Assembly (NCBI RefSeq): GCF_905475345.1
Contig: NC_066595.1
Location: 62,001 to 126,000, forward strand
Direction of reading: 5' to 3'
DNA: 64,000 bases
Origin: Vespula vulgaris
Taxonomy: Eukaryota > Arthropoda > Insecta > Hymenoptera > Vespidae
Shown here in pieces: positions 51,326 to 61,800 of the stretch. Made by a program: the position numbers and the translations under genes. Below the pieces are notes generated by a model, which saw only the letters and a program-made list of their open reading frames with translations, searched no databases and was not told where the DNA came from. How positions within the stretch are numbered: the first letter of the stretch is position 1; every line of letters starts with the position of its first letter.

Positions 51326-52463
51326 CGGAGGCGACTTTGCGGTCTTCAATTTCGGAAATTGCTCCATCACCGGTATCGTCTTTTTCTCTGGGAAACCTGA
51401 TTTCGCACATTGGAAATTGCATTAGTACGTTGAAATAAAAATTTTGAGGAGACGGATAACTCCGATATTTTATCCATATTTTCTCCGATATTTTTCTAAT
51501 CGATGCGTGAAACGAAGAATTCGCGACTTTAAATATCTATGATGTATAACATTGACGATACGGCTTTCGCTCGCACTCGGTTTGCTTTCTTTCGAAAGGA
51601 TTTTCCAGGGGTGGCTGGCTCGCTTTCTTCTAGGTTTTCACCACCGCCGTGGTAACTATCAATAAGGTGGATAAACAGAAAGAAAGATAGACAGAGAAGC
51701 GCACGCGCGCGAGGCGAGAAGACAAAGAGAGAGAGAGAGAGAGGGAGAGGGAGAGAGAGAGAGAGAGAAGAAAGAGGCACCTCGGAGAAATCCAACTTTC
51801 AATAAGCCGGGAAGACCTTATTAGGTACTTCCATCCTGCTCGTAAAGCCATTCAATTTACCGAGAGAGATTTTCACCGGGTGCACGGCTGCTCTGCGGCT
51901 AGAAGCTAGGATGACGTGAAGGTAGAAAATCGAAGAAGGAGAAACGATGAATAGAGTGCCGCCGCGTAAAGGAATGACCGGATGAAGCGCGAGAGGAGGA
52001 AATGAGAAAAGAAAGACACGAAATTCGTGCATTTTATCGCGACGCTCGATCGACGCGTTATTTTTCCGGAAAAGGAAAAACGAAAGAAAACGGAAGGGAA
52101 ATAAATTGAATAATCGATCGATGATTATCCAAGGGATATTTCGCAGGGACGAAAGCAATATTTCTCGACGATGGTAAATCTTGTAACTAGGCGTAACGAG
52201 TTGGATCGGGTTTGTCCTGCTGCACGTAAAATATCGCGTGTAACCTATTACGGCGTAATCGTTGAAGATCCGTCGAGTCGAAAACGAGTTGAATAAAATA
52301 GGACACCGTACGGCGGTAGATATCCGTACAAGAAAATCCATCGAATCGAAAGCGATCGAGGAAGCGATCGAGGAAGATCGTCTTTTCGTCGAAGATTTTC
52401 ACCGAGAGCGAGTTGATACGGCGTGACGCATGGACGAAGAAGTTGACGCTTCGACCAAGTTAC

Positions 52464-52593
52464 CTTTCATTAAAAGTTTCAGCTGTCCGTCGACCTTTCT
52501 CGTTTCGTTGGTGTACATCGTCGATGTCTTTGAGAGCAGATGATCGAATCGGGCGGCCGGATCGTCCGTCGGTCGTTTTTCGGTTAAAGCGCA
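52464..52593 (-). CDS. Unrecognised minus-strand gene, exon C
   Basis: Acceptor TTGTGTGCAG above 52593 and donor AAAG|GTAACT at 52464/52463. Entering in phase 0, as exon B requires, it reads CALTEKRPTDDPAARFDHLL then SKTSTMYTNETRKVDGQLKL then LMK plus one base: 43 codons, polar and helix-prone with no motif I recognise. A second frame is also open, so the phase inherited from exon B decides. The next exon would have to start with two bases of a codon. The AG at about 52243-52244 fits and opens a long frame to 51799, but this is uncertain. Confidence 0.38.
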
Positions 52594-52717
52594 CTGCACA
52601 CAACGCGTCGAAATGTAACTTTCAAAATTAGTCGAATCGCGACAGAATTGCGTCACGCAATTACGTATTTTCCTTTCCCATTACTCGATGAGAAATGTTC
52701 GCACAGGCAGAGCCTAC

Positions 52718-52868
52718 CTTTAGGACCTTCAGGTCGGAGAAGATGTTAATCGGAGTGGTTTCGTGCAAGTTCGGTATACTCGCGAAATTGTATCTTTCCA
52801 ATACGTCGAGCAACAAACTTTTACTTATTTGCGACCAAAAGTAGATCTCGTCGACGACGACGTAAATT
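52718..52868 (-). CDS. Unrecognised minus-strand gene, exon B
   Basis: 151-nt exon: acceptor AACATAG above 52868 with a pyrimidine tract further upstream than usual, donor AAG|GTAGGC at 52718/52717. One base completes the split codon left by exon A (CG plus A, Arg); 50 codons follow, ending in phase 0. It encodes IYVVVDEIYFWSQISKSLLL, DVLERYNFASIPNLHETTPI and NINIFSDLKVLK minus the shared residues. The aromatic and acidic mix, the absence of background-type peptides and an in-frame stop just before the acceptor all support a real exon. It looks like part of a globular domain; I cannot name the family. Confidence 0.48.
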
Positions 52869-53018
52869 CTATGTTACCCGATGAGAGTCCGTTAAACGAT
52901 AAAGGAAAAGAAACAGATTGGTCAAAGGAAAGAGTATTCTCGATGTACGTGCACGCATCCACGCGCGTATAATTTCTACGCGCGTATAATTCTAATAACG
53001 ACGCTACTGTTTCAATAC

Positions 53019-53140
53019 CGTGGCTCATAGATCGTGTTCAGAGCGGCTTTCAGTCCAATCGAATTGTATATGGGTATGTATTCTTCCTCGGACAGACGCC
53101 AGTAAATACGAAATTGTTGCCCGTAACATATCGCTTCTAC
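53019..53140 (-). CDS. Unrecognised minus-strand gene, exon A
   Basis: 122-nt exon with a good acceptor (pyrimidine-rich, CTCTAAAATAG, above 53140). It starts in phase 0 and encodes VEAICYGQQFRIYWRLSEEE then YIPIYNSIGLKAALNTIYEP, ending two bases into a codon at a weak donor CACG|GTATTG (53019/53018). If not spliced, the frame stops two codons later (Arg-Tyr-stop at 53014-53012), so it could instead be a terminal exon. Codon use (CTG, GAG, GCC) and the near absence of TCGA words set it apart from chance frames. The phase match with exon B supports splicing. Family unknown. Confidence 0.48.
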
Positions 53141-53661
53141 CTATTTTAGAGAGAAATGAAAATTCAAGAACAAGCCGGGCGAGTTTAACGGGATAACGCA
53201 TAATACGCGATACACGGTTCGTATCTTTTTCTACCGAAAGCATAGGTCGTAAATCCGATCGATCGGGAGGATCGATGGACGTTGCGAAAATCGTAGCTTC
53301 CGAGAGCGGAATACGAGAAGCTGACGTATGTACGTATGCTCTCTCTCTCTCTCTCTCTCTTCCCTCCCCCCCTCTCTCTCCACCACTCCCGACCACTTTG
53401 GCTCAGCGCATCTTCCTGTCAGACTTTTATGACCTCTCGTTCGCACCGCGCGTCGCTCGCATCGACACCGCTCTCTCCTTCGCACTTTTCTGTTAATTCA
53501 CCGCTCATAGATCCACTTTCGAGAGAGATCGAGCGTAAGGATTCTCTGTCACGTACGCCGTAACTCGTACCATCCCGAGCTCGTAAGAGCGTAATAGAGA
53601 GGACGAATACGAAACAAGTAAGACGTGCAATGGCCCGTGCTAGAGCGCGCGATATATCCTA

Positions 53662-53979
53662 CTAGATTATCGCGGTAAGATGATCGAAGAAAATCGAATC
53701 AAGAGACGCGTATACGTCTGCGAACAGGCCGTACACGTCCGGAAAATCTTCGTTTCCTAGCGTAATCTCCGCGATATCGATCGTCATGCTGGGATTTCCA
53801 ACGAGGATCGCTTCGATCTTCAAGGGCGAACGTTCTAACGTCATTTCGAGGGGCGAGGCGAGCCTCGACGGTGGAACGAGAACGAACGGATGGCGCGGCG
53901 TGCAAGGAATCCACGGAATTTCATTGAATTTTTCGGTTAATGCTCGAGGTATTGCGATACTTAGAAAATTTCCTAAAGC
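53662..53979 (-). CDS. Unrecognised minus-strand open frame, possible exon of the same gene
   Basis: Open from an in-frame stop at 53982-53980 to a TAG at 53662: 105 residues, with an internal ATG at 53844. The peptide is rich in Ile, Leu, Glu, Asp and Pro (for example EIPWIPCTPRHPFVLVPPSR and IEAILVGNPSMTIDIAEITL), unlike the Arg/Ser-rich chance frames. Acceptor-like AGs lie at about 53942-53970. It may end at the stop or be spliced in phase 0 after Pro-Asp or Ala-Asp to exon A (donors GTGTAC or GTATAC, both weak). A forward frame overlaps it. Family unknown. Confidence 0.3.
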   Translation of the reverse strand, partial: ALGNFLSIAIPRALTEKFNEIPWIPCTPRHPFVLVPPSRLASPLEMTLERSPLKIEAILVGNPSMTIDIAEITLGNEDFPDVYGLFADVYASLDSIFFDHLTAII

Positions 53980-54521
53980 TCACATCTTAGAGCACGCACG
54001 TCAAACCAAACTTTCTCCGCTAGATCGGATCGATTCTAAGAGAGAACGAGCGAATCGCGATTCGAATCTGTTTTCGCATCGTTTCTCGAATTATCGATAA
54101 CCGAGAAACAAGGGAAACGCGCGAACGAAGACGAGCTCGGTCTTGTCGAGTTGCAACGCGCTAAAACTTCTTTTGCTCGTACGCTGAAACGCTGAGAGCT
54201 GAGTTTGAAAAATTCCGCTACTCTATTAATCGGACGTCGTCGCTACGAGTACGTCGGATCGTTAGGTACGATTACGGTAAGTGGACCGAGATTTTCTTTT
54301 TCTTTCTCGTCTCGTCGCAGTTTCAATTTAGAAAAATTTAATTAAGAAATCTCGATTGCGCGGAAGGAAGAAGATCTTTAAGCCGTGACCGCGATCGTAC
54401 GTCTTCGAGACATCTTTATCTCGACGCTATAGCAAATCTATAGCGCTTAAACAAATCTCTAAATAACGGAATTATTTAATTCGGTTGGCCGAAAAATTAG
54501 TATCGTCGGAGCATGAAAATC

Positions 54522-54537
54522 GGGGGGGGGGGGGGGG
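54522..54537. repeat. Run of 16 G
   Basis: Uninterrupted G16 followed by CGG; a strong candidate for intramolecular or intermolecular G-quadruplex structure, and prone to assembly length errors. Confidence 0.9.
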
Positions 54538-57502
54538 CGGATGAAACTGTGGACGGAGAGTAGTCGATTAGTGGGAATTAAATGAATTTTCAAAGAGATT
54601 AAAACGTTGCGGTAGAGGGTGTACGGACGGGCGTAGGAATATCCTAGCGTATATAATACGTTCGCCGTTGCGTCGGCATTTATGTAAATATATACCCGAG
54701 TACGTACGGTCCACGTATAATCGAAAATTCGAGCGGGCAAAATCGAAGGAAGAACGAGCGATTTAAATAATTTCTATTCGACAGGATCCTACCTTCGACG
54801 GGAACGTCACGAACGCGCTTTCGAAAGAAACGATCGCGCGCGCGAAGAATTATCGGAGAACGAGGTTTATTCGACGAATTATGAACGAGGACGGAAGGAG
54901 CGGCGATGTCAACGACGAATATAACGGAGATCTTCCAATTTTAAATCGTAGCAGAGATACGCCCTTTGGAGGCGGCTCTCGATACGTATGTTATTCCGAC
55001 CACGTCGTCCTTGCGATTCCGTCGCAACGATCGCGAAAGCGCTCGTCTTTGTAATGGAAATGTCCGTGTAGCGACGTCGCGGCTACTCCTCGTTTTCCTA
55101 CCGTCTCGTACGGGTTACGAGGATTCCGTTCCGGTGAGGCAAGCACATCCCGAGATTCTCTGACCAGTCAACCGAAGATCTAACGCTTACGTCGAGGGAA
55201 ATGATCGAATTGTAAAGTTTTGCTCATAAATATGCGCGTAACGATAATAACGACGCGTGCCTTAGGAGAGTGCCCCCGTCTATTCGACGCGACGACTAGA
55301 ATTTTAGAACGACGGATCCATTCTCCGAGGTATCTCGCGTTTGCGCGTTTCTGAATGTATGCGCGTTCTATGCAAATGGAACGCATATGAAGCGTGCGGA
55401 TCGCATACGTAAAGAGCTTTCCCGTTCGCCCAACCGACGCATCGTACGCGATTATACGAACACCGTATGTATCTCGTATACGTACTCGTACAACCTACCA
55501 TACGTCCGGAGTACGCAACGTGTATTTATAAAAGTCAGAATTTTTATAAATCCTCCTGTGTCGAAGGGGAAAATGAGAATGCGCGCTACATTTCGCGAGC
55601 GATCACCCGTGGGACGGGTGAACGAAATAAGCGCATACGTAAGTAGAAGTTCGGTAACGTCGTATCGTCGACGACGCCAACGCAACCCTCTTCGAGCGAG
55701 AGATAGATGGATGGATAAACGCGAATAGAGCGAACGCGTAGCTACGCGAAACAAGATTTTCGTCGGATCCTTCGAAAGGAAAGGAAACGATCCTTCGTTT
55801 CCTTTTTCCGCCTCTTCGAATATGCGCCGACGCGCCTCGATGCGTTTCCAATAACAACTCCGTCGGCCTCGTCGCCCATCTCCTTCGTGCGATTTATTTC
55901 GAAAAAACAAAAGAAGAAGAACTATCGAGACAGAATTAAGAAACAGTTTCATCGTAGCCCCTTGCTTCTCGTTAAATCGAGCAGAAAATTTGCGATCGCG
56001 AGTATCTTCGACGTTACGCTCGCACGAACGTCTTATCGCGATCGACGGACCGTATTCGTTCGATCGTCTCCTATCCGCTTTCGATTTTTTACCGAGCTTG
56101 GAAAAGAGGAGACCGGATATGGAAGGAGGGACGACGAGCTTCCTCGTTGGATCCGTATCCGAGCGGCTCGGACGATTCTTTCGGAATCGGGAGATGGAGC
56201 AGTATGGAAAGAACTCCTCGCTCGTTCGAATTCTTTCACGTTTGGATCCAAGCGTTCGTTTCTTCCGATCTACCACGAGAGAAGGAGACGGCGGTCCGTA
56301 ATACGAACTCTTATCCTACCAAGACTATTCGAGCTTTCTATTTAGAATTATATATCGATTATACCTTTATAGCTCGACGTCTATATTTGTCTATATATAG
56401 ATTCGTGACGAACGGGCAACTCGAACCATATCGTATACTTAATCTTGAACGCGATCGCTCGCTCGATCGGAAATCCGCTTAGAGCACAAACAATGCCGGG
56501 GAAGCAGCCCGGATATGAGTATATTCAAGCCGATATCGATCGAGACGAAGAGAAATTGGGATATTGGAAGGAACGTTGCCAATAGTATTATGTATAACGC
56601 GACAATGCAACGCAACTGTTGCGCGGAAAAGAGAGAGAGGGAGAAAGAGAGATTAATTTCGTGTGCAAACGGTTGAGATCTTGTTTGTAATTTCTTGGCC
56701 CGCGGATATTAGTACGAAACGAAATTTCCACGACTAAAATTTCACCTCTCGTAATTTCCATAACGTGTGCACAGCCAAACAAACGTCCATGTGCGTGCGT
56801 CTCGTTGTATTTGAGAGAATTCAGCGACCCTGGGAGCTCGGGGAAGGGGGAAAGAGAATTGAGAGAGAGAGAGAGAGAGGCGAAACTTTTGGCGATTTCT
56901 TGCCCCAAAGGGACGAGCCGAGATAAGGAAGATGATCGATATTGTCGCGAGCTTAAATTCTCTTCTTCTTCGAAGGAGGAGCAAAGATTAAACGCGTGGT
57001 CTCTCCGCTGACTTTGGCAATATTTTCGGATAATAAATCCTCCTGGATGCGTATATAACGTTTTCTTCTTCCCACCAATAAGGTACTCGATTTATCGTCT
57101 ACGATATTAAGGAGGAAACACGTCGAAACGTCTAACCGGGAAGACGGAAAAACTTGACCGTGGGCAAATCACGGGTAAGAGTTCGACGCTTGAATTAGCA
57201 CGAGTTAGTTCGGTAAACGATTCGCGTCGATTCCGATCGAAGAAACACGGATCATAGATCTTCGCGAATTCGTACGATTTAAGAGGAAAGTTACTTCCTC
57301 TCGTCGCCTCGCAAATTTCGCAATCGGAGCGTCGCTCCGTCGCGATTCGAGTTTCGCGGTGTTTTCTATAAACGACAAAAACGACTACTATCAATCTCGA
57401 GTCTGTAAACGAGAGTTCGCCAACTGCTAGAGAAACTAGTTTTAAGGTTAAGTGGAATCCGGGGACGGGTCCTACGCTACCTATGCTCGACTAACTCGAA
57501 AT

Positions 57503-57538
57503 CGCTTTCAATGGCGCTTTCAATGGCCCTTTCAATTT
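57503..57538. repeat. 12-bp tandem repeat, three units
   Basis: CGCTTTCAATGG twice, then CCCTTTCAATTT, a diverged third unit. Confidence 0.9.
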
Positions 57539-58624
57539 GGCCACGAGGCAAGAAGAAACAATGTTGATAATATTCTATCGTTATTCGCAGTCGCGCGACG
57601 CAAACTCTTAACAGGGACGGCGGCGGAAAGGATACGCGCGCGTGTGTGTGTACGCAACATATACAAAGTACTTATCCAACGCGCGAAAACGTCAGCGTAC
57701 GCGTCAGTTCGCGACATTCTCCATTTCTGGTAAACTAGGAAATATCAAAATCGATAATAAATCGAGGATATTTCTGTAAGCTTCAAGGACGAAATCGGTA
57801 CGTTAGAAAGTTACGTACAAGGTACCTCGATAACGTTATCGCGAATGAGGAAACGCCGAGAGGAGAGAAGTTATTTTCTCCAACGCAGTCTTTTCTTCGT
57901 GCTTGCTTTTGTAACTTCCAACGCGAAATTTCTTGCTGTAAGAAATTAATTACATCTGCCTCGAGAGAACTCCTTTAACTAGATTCCTTTAAATAACGTC
58001 CGATCTGTTTACCGTAGCGAAGCTTCCAAACTACGTAAGGATAAAAACTCGCGTAAGGGAATAAAGTTCGTTCGTCGCTTCCGATTCTCTGGCTGGGAGA
58101 GCATCAAACACACCGACGTGTCCGTTAATTCGACGCTTCGACATTCTTCGAGTCGATCGCTAACGTAGAATTGCTTACGGATCGAAACTACCGATCTCGG
58201 ATAAAAATGGTGTAGGAGCTCGTGCGAAAAGGGCTTTACCTTTCTCGGTCCTTGGCCCTGGCTCACGAGTAGACGCCGATAATCGACAGAGAGGTAATCG
58301 AGTAACGCAAAGGATTACGGACGGTCATTTCCCTTCTATTTTTAGGACGTACGAGGATTTCTTTTTCACGGAGAGCAGAGACCGGAACGGTCAATTCGCA
58401 GGTTCCGAGTACACCCGACGAGCGAGCCGCGGTATTCGAAAAGAGCAAGAAACGTTGGTCCGTAAAAAGATATCGTACGTTGACATTACTCGACGTATGA
58501 ATTTTTAATAGGAATCGTTGCAAAAGACGTCGGATAAAGATGGAAGGAAACGAGCATCGTATCCCTTTAAACGCGTCCTCTGTAAAAGAGGAAAGAAGGA
58601 AGCGATAGGAGAAGGTAGTTTTAA

Positions 58625-58846
58625 TATCGTCCAACTGCGGAAGAAGCCACCGGAAACGCGAAAGCAAACAGGCTGGACGCCAAAGGGGGAAATAAAATGC
58701 CTCGCTTAATGCGACAGCGTTTCAAAGTGGAGCTACGAAGCGATCCAGATACGTGGTGGCTATTCACTCGTCTCGGTCGAAAAGAGCGAAAGAAAGAAAG
58801 AGCGGAGAGCGATCCGAGGAAAGGAAGTAGGAACGATAGCCCGTGA
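58625..58846 (+). CDS. Uncertain small open frame (ATG at 58697)
   Basis: Stop-free from just after a TAA at 58622-58624 to TGA at 58844-58846. From the ATG at 58697 it encodes 49 residues beginning MPRLMRQRFKVELRSDPDTW and ending in a Lys/Arg/Glu-rich tail. Upstream of the ATG the same frame continues without stops for 24 codons. The composition differs from background, so this may be a small gene, a relic exon or a transposon fragment. No splice site or known family supports any of these. Confidence 0.2.
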   Translation, partial: YRPTAEEATGNAKANRLDAKGGNKMPRLMRQRFKVELRSDPDTWWLFTRLGRKERKKERAESDPRKGSRNDSP

Positions 58847-61800
58847 CGAATCGTCTAGCCCCGACGATACGTCGTCCTTCCCGTCCGAGTTAAAAGGACG
58901 AGAAGAGAAGAGAGTGTAGTCTTGCTCCGTGGAAGGGTCTATGCGAGATAACGGTAAGACCGCTGATTTACGCGCAAACGTCGTAGATCTCCTTACGTTT
59001 TCCACGATAGATTTTTTTTTTGTGGGTCGCTGTGGAGAACGGCGCAACAGTTCTTATTCCGTCGCCGGCGCGATCGACGAAACGAACGATCGTGGTATCC
59101 TTCTTCCTTCGGCGGTCATCAGGCCGCGCGAAACTCGATTTACGCGATTTGTTCGCGATCTAATTGGATCGTCTTAGAAATTAATTCGCAAACGTAAAAG
59201 TAGCTCCGCCTCGGGCCAAGCGGAGAACGACGATACTTACGGCTGCGTCGGAATCTTTTGGCTCGAGCTCGCCTGTCTCTACGTTCTCCGAATTCCCGGA
59301 GAGAATAATTCTTGGGCGAGCACTTACACGTGTCCCTTCGTTCGCGTAATGCAGGATAAGGGTGAAATAAAAAGAGGCGCGAGACGTTCGAAGAGCGAGA
59401 GAGAAGAAACGTTAAAGCGTGACATACGGAGAGGAAGGGGAAGGAACGAACGAATAACTCGGAAAAGTTTGTCGAGTTCGTTCGAGTGAGCGTCGAAGTA
59501 CGTCACGGCGCACCGCTTCTGAAACTTTCCTATCGAGTATCCTACGAAGAAGCTCGAAACCGCGATCCTCGGAGATACGAAGGAGATCGCTGGAAGTGGA
59601 ACGGAGAGTGTGCTCGTACGTCTCTCTTTCCGTCTCTACGTATACTTTGTAATATACGAGTACATTGGCCATAAGTCCGCGCAAAGTGCGGCAATACTTT
59701 TAGAATGTAAAGTGTTTGGAATTGTAGGTATATATAAGCTTGTGCAGCCTCGTCTACGTGTGTACGCGCGTAACTCTATTCGGATATAATCGAAGAGAGA
59801 GCGATCGAAGGAGGTAATCGAAGGAGGTTCTCGATCTCGAAGCTCGAAGGATATAAAGAGAAGCTGATGCGACGAGAAGTCTAGTCGTTTAACCCACAGA
59901 AATTGCTTTCTACGGTGTTCTCTCTCTCTCTCTCTCTCCCTCTCTTACTCTCCCGCCTCCGTCTCGTTATCCTTGCGCTTCTCATCTCGAGGCAGCAGAT
60001 TAGCCGGCTCTTGGAATTTAACCGACGATGACTTAGCGGCGGATATCCTTACCGGTAAAACCATTAGGAGTCTCGACGAAGACGAGGATGTCGTTCGATG
60101 ACAAACTTTTCGCTCCTTCCCGTTACCTTCTTCCCGTATCGTCTCGTCGTCCAGAGTAGAACGCGTAGAACGGTCGTGCGAGAGAATAAAAAAGAAAGGA
60201 CGACGAAAAAATTCCGTAGCTTCGGAGTAATTCCAAACGGCGTAACCCATTCCCTCGTCCAACTTCGAAGGAAACGCGTCAGGACTTTGGGAGGGTAGTC
60301 GCGTATAACGAATAATGCGATGTACGAAGCGCGACGGAAACGCGCGCGTCGCCGTTGCGACGTAACAACGAAGGTACAACATAGCGAGCGAAGATACAAA
60401 CGCAATTTCTCGTCGTTGGTTCGCGCACGTAACTAAGAACGAACGCGCCTCGATCCGTCGTCGCGCGTGGAAAAAAAGTTTTTTCCGCGAATAACGGGCT
60501 AGCTGTTACTTATCGCGCCCTCGGAGGGACCGATGGAAACGATTTCCACATTTCCCATTCTCCGATCGCGACGAAGAGAAAACGATGGTACAGTCGCCCA
60601 TCGTCGGAGTTTAAGAGGGAAAAGGAGGACTTCCCTCTCTCGGGAGTAGCGCTGCACGAAAGGAAGCACGCTCGTTAGGTTCTTTGGTCGATGAACTTGT
60701 TTCTTTTGCATCGGGAAAATTGGCTCGCGATCAAGAGCCGTTCGGTCGGGCCGCAATCGCGGCGACGATCGAGCGTCCCGAGGAGTCGCTTCGTTATGCC
60801 TCTCGTGGGGACGTCAAAGTGATTCCTAACTCAAAGTCAGGAGAGAGATAGGGGTAGCGGATGCGGAAGAGAGTCGCGCGGAAGTGGCTGGCTACTGATT
60901 GCATACTGCCTTCGAAATTTCCCGTTGAGACCGAAGATTCCTTTGACGGTAAACCGCGAGAAACCGAAAGCATTTGCTTTCGAGGAAAGGAGCGAATCCG
61001 ATTCTTTCTCCTCTCTCGATATTAACTCGCCGAGTGGAACGCGTTGCGTCCAACTACGAGTTCCTAGACTCGACGATTCGACCCGATAGGCGGCCCCGAA
61101 TTTACGCGCACGTCCGATCGAAATTACGCGACGAACGTTGCCCGTAGCCGTACGTCGAGCTCGGCGGAACGACGCGTTCCGGTATAAGTAATTACGTCGT
61201 AACTCATAGCGATACGTCCATTCCGAGTGAAACTACGTGCGTGGTTTCGGTGCATCCGACGTACAGCCACGTATCGCGTACACAACGTACCCAGGCGACG
61301 TAACTCGTCGTTGCTCTACGAGACGCACGGCGCACGACGCTACGCGACGCGCGAATAATCCAGCCGTTATTAATCGCGCTACGTACGCGTCCGTGGAACG
61401 AGATACGCGGTCGCCTTACCGACGCAGCAGCACGTAACGCAGCGTTTAGATTTCTATTACGCTTCGTCCGGATACAACGGCTTCCTGTAAAATCGATAGT
61501 CGAGTTTATTTTAGGCGAGACTAAAAATATTCCGTATATGACGCAGACTAAATACTCTCCGCTACGAAATTTCGCTCTTACACGAGGTATAACGACGAGC
61601 GAAGGATGTAAATTCTCTCGAAAATATCATCGAGCTCGCGAGGAATTTCTTCTGACGCCATAAATCGTTATCGCCTTTCCCGTTATTATCCGAGCTCGTC
61701 GTCTCATTTATTTCGATTAATCGTACGCGAGAGGAAAGAGACGAAAAGATACCGAGGGAATTTGGAAAAATGGAATAACTCGAGCTAATCCCGTCCTCCC

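Larger units (their letters stand above)
32368..52463. other. Long stretch without a supportable gene
   Basis: About 20 kb in which I found no exon with consistent splice sites and phase. The open frames present are mostly Arg/Ser/Ile-rich products of the TCGA-rich background. It holds GA/CT microsatellites (32902-32934, 33968-33982, 35045-35075, 36738-36776, 41460-41483, 44016-44041, 50479-50508, 51728-51769), a TTCC array (38605-38643), a GTAG-rich tract (about 49062-49140), ATACG repeats near 33272-33291, and islands of atypical composition at about 37960-38180 and 39090-39260. It could be intergenic, or upstream introns of the minus-strand gene if its promoter is distant. Confidence 0.5.

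Noticed and set aside
51799..52341. 180-codon minus-strand frame downstream of exon C.
   Set aside because: It can be entered in phase from exon C at the AG near 52243, but the long hydrophobic/basic middle is background-like, so I did not annotate it as an exon.
54795..54950. Minus-strand stop-free stretch before donor AAG|GTAGGA.
   Set aside because: The acceptor is poor and the peptide turns into an Arg-rich run from CG-rich DNA; typical chance frame.
55452..56276. 274-codon minus-strand open frame.
   Set aside because: Arg/Ser-rich composition, overlapping open frames of over 100 codons on the other strand, no domain and no splice signals; expected from the stop-poor background.
58243..58320. 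Minus-strand peptide ending GQGPRK before a GTAAAG donor.
   Set aside because: Looks protein-like, but an in-frame stop lies upstream with no acceptor AG between it and the coding part, and no ATG.
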